A stretch of DNA of 11,301 nucleotides from JBCBTJ01 sp964597685. GTDB taxonomy: Bacteria; Pseudomonadota; Alphaproteobacteria; Caulobacterales; Hyphomonadaceae. The stretch is from the NCBI GenBank assembly GCA_964597685.1, contig CAZQZC010000079.1, positions 1 to 11,301 of the forward strand. The letters run 5' to 3'. Shown here piece by piece: positions 6,781 to 11,301 of the stretch; within the stretch, counting starts at the first letter, position 1, and each line of letters begins with the position of its first letter. Both the position numbers and the translations under genes were made by a program. Below the pieces are notes generated by a model that had not been told where the DNA came from, searched no databases, and worked only from the letters and a program-made list of their open reading frames with translations.

Positions 6781-8283
6781 TTATGCCGCGTCGACGGCGA
6801 TTTCCTCGTCGAATGTGACATCATAGCCCCACAACCGACGAATGTGCGCCAGAACGGCGTCCCGGTTGCGCTCATCGAGCGCGGCGCCATTGTGGCTAGT
6901 GCTGGTGAGCTCCAAGGTCCGGTCTCCCAGAAGATCGACATCGGTCACCTGAATATCCGGCTCGTTGACCGCGATATCGTGGTTTCGAGCCAATTGGGCG
7001 CGCACGTCGCGGTAGCCGCGTTCATCGTGGATGTGGGTGACCCGGTAATGCGACGCGCCCTCCCGGTCGGTCAGCGAGAACAAGCGGAAATCGCGCATCA
7101 CCTTTGGGCTCATGAATTGTTGGATGAACGATTCGTCGCGGTAATTCACCCAAACATCCTGCAGGACGCCCTTCCAATCCTTGCTTCCGGCGAGATCGGG
7201 GAACCAGGCGCGGTCCTCTTCGGTCGGCTCCAGGGCGATCCGTTTGATGTCGGACATGATTGCGAAGCCCAGCGCGTAAGGGTTCATGCCTGAGAAACGC
7301 GGATCGTCGAAATTCGGCTGGGTCAGGACGTTGGCGTGATTGTGCAGAATCTCCAGCATGGCGCCGTCGGTGAGCTGGCCCTTCTGATGCAGCGCATTGG
7401 TGATGTGATAATGGACGAAGCAGGCGCAGCCCTCGTTCATCACCTTCGTCTGACGCTGGGGGTAGAAGTATTGCGCGATGTGGCGAACGATCCGCAGGAT
7501 CTCGCGCTGCCAGGACTTGAGCACTGGGCTGTTGCGCTCGAGGAAGAACAAAACGTTCTCTTCGGGCAGTTTGAGGCCCTTTTTGCGCTCGTCGAGTTCG
7601 CGGCGGCGGCGGGCTGAATCGCCCTTGCCCTTCAAGGCTGACGATTCCCAGAGGTAGTGGATGTTCTCCTCTTCGTACGCCAGCCGCTCACGCTGTCGCT
7701 CCTTTTCGGCGCGCAGCGATTGTGTTCTGGGTCGGCGATACCGATACACGCCTTGCGGCATGAGGGCGTGAGCCGCGTCAAGCGTCTGCTCGACCTCCCG
7801 AAGGCCGTAGCGCTCCTCGCACTCGGCGATGTAGCTGCGGGCGTATTCCAGATAATCGAGAATGCCGTCGGCGTCGGTCCACATCCGGAACAGATGGTTG
7901 TTCTTAAAGAAGTGATTATGACCGAATGCGGCGTGGGCCATCACCAGCGTCTGCATCGCCATCGTGTTCTCTTCCATATTGTAGGAGATGCACGGATTGG
8001 AATTGATGACGATCTCATAGGCGAGGCCGCGCATGCCCTTGCGGTACAGGCGCTCCTCGCCAAGGAAGGATTTCCCGAACGACCAATGCCGATACATCAG
8101 CGGCATGCCGGTGGACGAGTAGGCGTCGAGCATCTGCTCCGACGAGATGATCTCGATCTGGTTTGGATAGACGTCGAGCTTGAGATCCTTGAGTGCGACT
8201 TTCTCGATCGCGTCATAGGTGCGGCGCATCGTGTCGAAGGTCCAATCGGAGCCCTCGAACAGGGGCTTGGCGCGTTTAGGCAT
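6781..8283 (-). CDS. spoVR: SpoVR family protein (YcgB-like)
   Basis: A 500-residue cytoplasmic protein, about the same length as E. coli YcgB (~510), and similar to it throughout. Seen: DVYPNQIEIISSEQMLDAYS (37-56), GLAYEIVINSNPCI (86-99), MEEN (103-106), MAHAAFGHNHFFKNN (115-129), SWQREILRIVR (257-267), VMNEG followed by H291, NPYALGF (334-340) and MSPKVMRDFR (391-400), which are near-invariant blocks of the family. H117, H122, E284 and H291 are good candidates for a metal or catalytic centre, but the biochemical activity of the family is not established. B. subtilis SpoVR affects spore cortex formation; this organism type does not sporulate, so the name reflects descent, not function. The start ATG at 8283 has GGGAGG 6 bases upstream, inside the end of yeaH; the two genes overlap by 8 bases (ATGCCTAA), implying translational coupling. 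Confidence 0.95.
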   Translation of the reverse strand: MPKRAKPLFEGSDWTFDTMRRTYDAIEKVALKDLKLDVYPNQIEIISSEQMLDAYSSTGMPLMYRHWSFGKSFLGEERLYRKGMRGLAYEIVINSNPCISYNMEENTMAMQTLVMAHAAFGHNHFFKNNHLFRMWTDADGILDYLEYARSYIAECEERYGLREVEQTLDAAHALMPQGVYRYRRPRTQSLRAEKERQRERLAYEEENIHYLWESSALKGKGDSARRRRELDERKKGLKLPEENVLFFLERNSPVLKSWQREILRIVRHIAQYFYPQRQTKVMNEGCACFVHYHITNALHQKGQLTDGAMLEILHNHANVLTQPNFDDPRFSGMNPYALGFAIMSDIKRIALEPTEEDRAWFPDLAGSKDWKGVLQDVWVNYRDESFIQQFMSPKVMRDFRLFSLTDREGASHYRVTHIHDERGYRDVRAQLARNHDIAVNEPDIQVTDVDLLGDRTLELTSTSHNGAALDERNRDAVLAHIRRLWGYDVTFDEEIAVDAA

Positions 8284-9601
8284 CGGCGGCCTCCCGCGCT
8301 TGATGCTTATGGAACAATTCCCGGAAAACGGGATAGATGTCCGCCGCCCGGGCGATCCGTTTCATGGCGAAGCCCGGCCAGTCTTCGGCGACCCGGCGAT
8401 AGGTTCTCCACAATTCAACGCCATTGTCGGCGCTGTTGAGAAACTCCGCTTCGGCCTCGTCGATAATCTCGATATAGGCGAAGTATTGGACCAGCCGCAT
8501 GATTTCGGTCTGCATGAGGTCCTGACAAAGCTCTGAATCGCCCGGAAAATTGTCGCCGTCGGAGGCTTGGGCGGCGTAGATGTTCCATTCAGAGGGCGGA
8601 TAGCGCGCTTCGACGATCCGTTTCATCTCCGTCAGCGCGGTTGAGACGACGGTGCCGCCGGTTTCAGTCGAGTGGAAGAACGTCTCCTCGTCGACCTCCT
8701 GCGCATTGTGCGTGTGCCGGATGAAGACGACGTCGATGCGGTCGTAGCGACGCTGCAGGAAGAGGTGCAACAGCACGAAGAAGCGCTTGGCGAGATCCTT
8801 CTCGCGCTCCCCCATGGAGGCCGACACGTCCATCAGGCAGAACATGACCGCGTTCGCGTTCGGCTCCGGCTGGGGCTCATAGGCTTTGAACCGCACGTCC
8901 AGAGGATCGAGATAGGGCACCGTTTTGCGTTTCTGGGCGAGGGCCTCGAATTCGACCCGCAGGTCTTTGAGCTTCTTACGCTGCGCCGGCGTAGGCGAGG
9001 CCAGGGCTTCCAGCTTGAAGATCTCCGCCTGGATCTTCTGCAATTCCACGTCGCGCGGGCGTTTCAGGGCGATCCGCCGGCCAAGCGCGTTGCGCATCGT
9101 CCGGGCGACCGCCAGGTTCGAGGGCGAACCGCTGGCGGAATATCCCGCGCGCCGCGGCTTGAAACTGTCGATCTCTTTCAGTGTTCGCTTCACGAGATCC
9201 GGCAATTCCAGATCCTCGAAGAACACGTCCAGGAATTCCTCGCGCGACAGGACGAAGAGGAAATCGTCCTCCCCGTCGCCCTGGTCCGAGCCCTGCTTGC
9301 CGCGCCCGCCGGCGCCGCCTTGCGGCGGTTTGCGGATCTTGTCGCCGGCCTGATAATTCTTGTTGCCCGGGAAGACGCGTTCGAAGCGGCCGCGTTTTGA
9401 CGAATAATGGAAGCTCGGCTCGCGAATGCCGTCGGCCGGCACGCCGACCTGCTCCCCGCGGTCGATATCGGAGATGCTCCGATCGCGGATGGATTTGTCG
9501 ACCGCCTTCTTCACATAGGAGCGCACGCGCTTGAGAAAGCGCTGGCGGTTCCCAAGGCTCTTGTCCTTGGGGTTGAGGCGGCGATCGATGAATTGTCCCA
9601 A
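8276..9601 (-). CDS. yeaH: DUF444 / YeaH family protein with von Willebrand A-like MIDAS
   Basis: A 441-residue cytoplasmic protein, close to E. coli YeaH (~427), with the typical start FIDRRLNPKDKSLGNRQRFL (4-23). Then come a basic N-terminal part, a Gly-rich linker (GGAGGRGKQG, 95-104), the block EEFLDVFFEDLELPDL (121-136), a Lys/Glu-rich probably coiled segment (180-228) and a C-terminal VWA-like domain. The MIDAS metal site is intact: D258-x-S260-x-S262 (MDVSAS), T314/T317 in TGGT, and D348/D350 in SDGDN. It ends with DIYPVFRELFHK (421-432), as in YeaH. In E. coli, YeaH works with the kinase YeaG (PrkA) in the response to sustained nitrogen starvation. The start is TTG at 9601, chosen because a full AAGGAGG lies 7 bases upstream and because the family N-terminus begins just there. 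It lies 18 bases after prkA and overlaps spoVR by 8. Confidence 0.95.
   Translation of the reverse strand: MGQFIDRRLNPKDKSLGNRQRFLKRVRSYVKKAVDKSIRDRSISDIDRGEQVGVPADGIREPSFHYSSKRGRFERVFPGNKNYQAGDKIRKPPQGGAGGRGKQGSDQGDGEDDFLFVLSREEFLDVFFEDLELPDLVKRTLKEIDSFKPRRAGYSASGSPSNLAVARTMRNALGRRIALKRPRDVELQKIQAEIFKLEALASPTPAQRKKLKDLRVEFEALAQKRKTVPYLDPLDVRFKAYEPQPEPNANAVMFCLMDVSASMGEREKDLAKRFFVLLHLFLQRRYDRIDVVFIRHTHNAQEVDEETFFHSTETGGTVVSTALTEMKRIVEARYPPSEWNIYAAQASDGDNFPGDSELCQDLMQTEIMRLVQYFAYIEIIDEAEAEFLNSADNGVELWRTYRRVAEDWPGFAMKRIARAADIYPVFRELFHKHQAREAADA
8290..8295 (-). promoter_or_regulatory. Ribosome binding site of spoVR
   Basis: GGGAGG on the minus strand, 6 bases before the spoVR ATG and within the last codons of yeaH. 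It supports the 8-base gene overlap. Confidence 0.65.
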
Positions 9602-9608
9602 GGCGGGG

Positions 9609-9615
9609 CCTCCTT
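9609..9615 (-). promoter_or_regulatory. Ribosome binding site of yeaH (decides a TTG start)
   Basis: A complete AAGGAGG on the minus strand, 7 bases before the TTG at 9601-9599, in the 18-base gap after prkA. No ATG lies nearby in frame, so this site settles the rare start codon. Confidence 0.75.
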
Positions 9616-9619
9616 ACGT

Positions 9620-11301
9620 TCAGCCCGCCTTGTTCACCCGCATGTACCACTCCACAAGGCGCCGGACTTGGCGCTCCGTGTACCCCCGTTCGATCATGCG
9701 CTGGACGAATTCGTGGTGCTTGGCGTCGGTCTCTTTGTCTCGCTTCGCGCCGAAGCTGATCACCGGCAAGAGATCCTCGACCTGGCCAAACATGCGTTTC
9801 TCGATAACGCGGCGCAGCTTTTCGTATTGCCGCCAATCGGGATTGCGACCCTCGTTCTCGGCGCGGGCGCGGAGGACGAATTTGACCACTTCGTTGCGGA
9901 AATCCTTGGGGTTCGCGATGCCGGCCGGTTTCTCGATCTTGCCGAGCTCCTGCTCCAGGACGTCTCGGTCGAACATTTGCCCGGTGTCGGGATCTTTGAA
10001 GTCCTGATCCTCGATCCATGCGTCCGCATAGGAGATGTAGCGGTCGAACAGGTTCTGACCGTAATCGGTATAGCTTTCGAGGTACGCCTTCTGGATCTCA
10101 TGTCCGATGAATTCGGCGTAGCGCGGGGAGAGATCGTTCTTGATAATGTCGAGATACCGATCCTCGACGTCGTCTGGATATTGCTCGCGCTTGATGGCCT
10201 GGTCGAGCACATAGAGGAGGTGCACCGGGTCCGCGGCCACTTCCTGGGTGTCGTGGTTGAACGTCTCGGAGAGGACCTTGTACGCGAACCGCGTCGACAA
10301 GCCGGTCATGCCCTCGTCCACGCCCGCTTCGTCGCGGTATTCCTGGATCGACTTGGCCCGTGGGTCAGTATCCTTCAGGCTCTCGCCGTCATAGACGCGC
10401 ATTTTGGAGTAAGGCGTCGAGTTCTCGTGCTCGTGCAGTCGGGTCAATACGCTGAATCGAGACATCATTTTCAAGGTCTCGGGTGCACACGGCGCCTCGC
10501 CCAACGCGCTTTGCTCCAGAAGCTTTTGATAGATCTGCGTCTCTTCGGTCACCCGCAGGCAATAGGGCACTTTCACGACGCTGATCCGGTCGAGGAACGC
10601 TTCATTGTTCTTGTTGTTCTTGAATTGCCGCCACTCGCTTTCGTTGGAGTGCGCAAGGATGACGCCCTTGAACGGCAGCGCGCCGATATTCTCCGTACCG
10701 ACATAGCTGCCCTCTTGGGTCGCCGTCAGCAGCGGGTGCAGCACCTTGATCGGCGCTTTGAACATCTCGACGAATTCCAGCATGCCCTGCGTCGTGCGGT
10801 TCAGCCCGCCCGAATACGAATAGGCGTCGGGGTCGTTCTGGCTCAGATGCTCCAGCTTGCGAATGTCGAGTTTACCGACCAGGGACGACACGTCCTGATT
10901 GTTTTCGTCGCCGGGCTCGGTCTTCGCCACGCCGATCTGGCGCAATTTCGACGGAAATAGCTTCACCACGGAGAAGCGCGAAATGTCGCCGTCGAATTCA
11001 TCGAGCCGCTTCACCGCCCACGGCGACACCGGCCCGCCAAGCAAGCGGCGCGGAACATTGTATTTGTCCTCGAGCACGTCGCCCATGCGATCTGCGTCGA
11101 AAAGGCCGAGCGGCGTTTCAAAGACCGGGCTCAGCTCGTCGCCGGCTTTAAGGACGTAGATCGGCTCCTGCTCCATCAGCGTCTTAAGCCGTTCCGCCAT
11201 GGTGGATTTTCCGCCGCCAACGGGGCCGAGCAGGTACAGAATCTGTTTGCGCTCTTCGAGGCCTTGGGCGGCGTGGCGGAAGAAGCCGACGATCCGCTCG
11301 A
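9620..11301 (-). CDS. prkA: PrkA family AAA+ serine protein kinase, N-terminus outside the window
   Basis: Partial gene of which about 559 residues are visible; against the ~640 of E. coli YeaG some 80-90 N-terminal residues are missing. The frame runs on past the ATG at 11200 to the window edge, reading ERIVGFFRHAAQG, then the Walker A motif GPVGGGKST (11227-11201), so that ATG is internal. Further blocks counted from that Met: TEPGDENNQDVSSLVGKLD (94-112), LEFVEMFKAPIKVLHPLLTA (141-160, with the Walker B-like acidic pair), ILAHSNESEW (181-190, sensor 1-like N186) and, in the C-terminal PrkA domain, KMRVYDGESLKDTDP, GLSTRFAYK, AYLESYTDYGQNLFDRY and EKPAGIANPKDFRNEVVKFV. PrkA proteins are reported as serine kinases induced in starvation and stationary phase; B. 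subtilis PrkA has also been described as an ATP-dependent protease. It heads the prkA-yeaH-spoVR operon. Confidence 0.96.
   Translation of the reverse strand, partial: ERIVGFFRHAAQGLEERKQILYLLGPVGGGKSTMAERLKTLMEQEPIYVLKAGDELSPVFETPLGLFDADRMGDVLEDKYNVPRRLLGGPVSPWAVKRLDEFDGDISRFSVVKLFPSKLRQIGVAKTEPGDENNQDVSSLVGKLDIRKLEHLSQNDPDAYSYSGGLNRTTQGMLEFVEMFKAPIKVLHPLLTATQEGSYVGTENIGALPFKGVILAHSNESEWRQFKNNKNNEAFLDRISVVKVPYCLRVTEETQIYQKLLEQSALGEAPCAPETLKMMSRFSVLTRLHEHENSTPYSKMRVYDGESLKDTDPRAKSIQEYRDEAGVDEGMTGLSTRFAYKVLSETFNHDTQEVAADPVHLLYVLDQAIKREQYPDDVEDRYLDIIKNDLSPRYAEFIGHEIQKAYLESYTDYGQNLFDRYISYADAWIEDQDFKDPDTGQMFDRDVLEQELGKIEKPAGIANPKDFRNEVVKFVLRARAENEGRNPDWRQYEKLRRVIEKRMFGQVEDLLPVISFGAKRDKETDAKHHEFVQRMIERGYTERQVRRLVEWYMRVNKAG
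11201..11227 (-). other. Walker A (P-loop) codons of prkA
   Basis: Translated on the minus strand these bases read GPVGGGKST, the ATP phosphate-binding loop, directly before the internal Met at 11200. They show that the protein reaches beyond that Met and that ATP binding is intact. Confidence 0.9.

Noticed and set aside
7657..8439. A 260-residue plus-strand open frame opposite spoVR and yeaH
   Set aside because: It is the complement of strongly conserved SpoVR blocks and has no recognisable domain.
9407..10960. A 517-residue open frame on the plus strand opposite prkA
   Set aside because: It lies wholly antisense to the well-recognised prkA and yeaH genes, shows no family motif, and is rich in Val/Leu/Arg/His as expected from the complement of GC-rich codons.
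9620..11200. prkA as a complete 526-residue gene starting at 11200
   Set aside because: The frame continues upstream with the Walker A motif GPVGGGKST and family sequence, so that Met is internal and the gene is cut by the window edge.

Overview
The window looks like part of the chromosome of a GC-rich alphaproteobacterium. Three things suggest this: the large 180-kDa-type NAD-glutamate dehydrogenase, the Bcr/CflA exporter style, and a TonB-dependent receptor of the ZnuD-like group together with the prkA-yeaH-spoVR cluster. A marine Caulobacterales/Maricaulales-like or Parvularcula-like lineage would fit, but that placement is inference. The region is densely coding. The longest non-coding gap is 82 bases, and I see no tRNA, rRNA, CRISPR array, insertion sequence or phage gene.

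Left half, plus strand (1-4592): the 3' part of the large NAD-dependent glutamate dehydrogenase gene, cut by the window edge, is followed 13 bases later by a PaiA-like GNAT acetyltransferase. A Bcr/CflA-type MFS drug exporter and a cytoplasmic endonuclease/exonuclease/phosphatase-fold hydrolase come next. All four run in the same direction with short gaps (13, 62 and 42 bases) and could share transcripts, though only the first gap looks tightly operonic.

Right half, minus strand (4605-11301): reading from the right edge leftwards, the order is prkA (AAA+/serine kinase, 5' end outside the window), yeaH (DUF444, von Willebrand A-like with a MIDAS motif) and spoVR (YcgB family). prkA and yeaH are 18 bases apart and yeaH overlaps spoVR by 8 bases. 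This is the conserved three-gene stress/starvation cluster of proteobacteria. Downstream in the same direction, after an 82-base gap holding a weak hairpin and a candidate promoter, lies a ZnuD-like TonB-dependent receptor. It has an acidic Glu/Gly tract where better-known relatives carry a His-rich metal-binding stretch. Its 3' end meets the hydrolase gene tail to tail with 12 bases between them.

The window is mainly conserved chromosomal genes. The points most worth a second look are the acidic tract in the putative zinc receptor, the biochemistry of the PrkA-YeaH-SpoVR trio (an ATPase plus MIDAS protein plus a protein with a conserved His/Glu pattern), and a possible Zur-like half-site over the receptor promoter. 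Nothing else suggests an unrecognised defence or mobile system.
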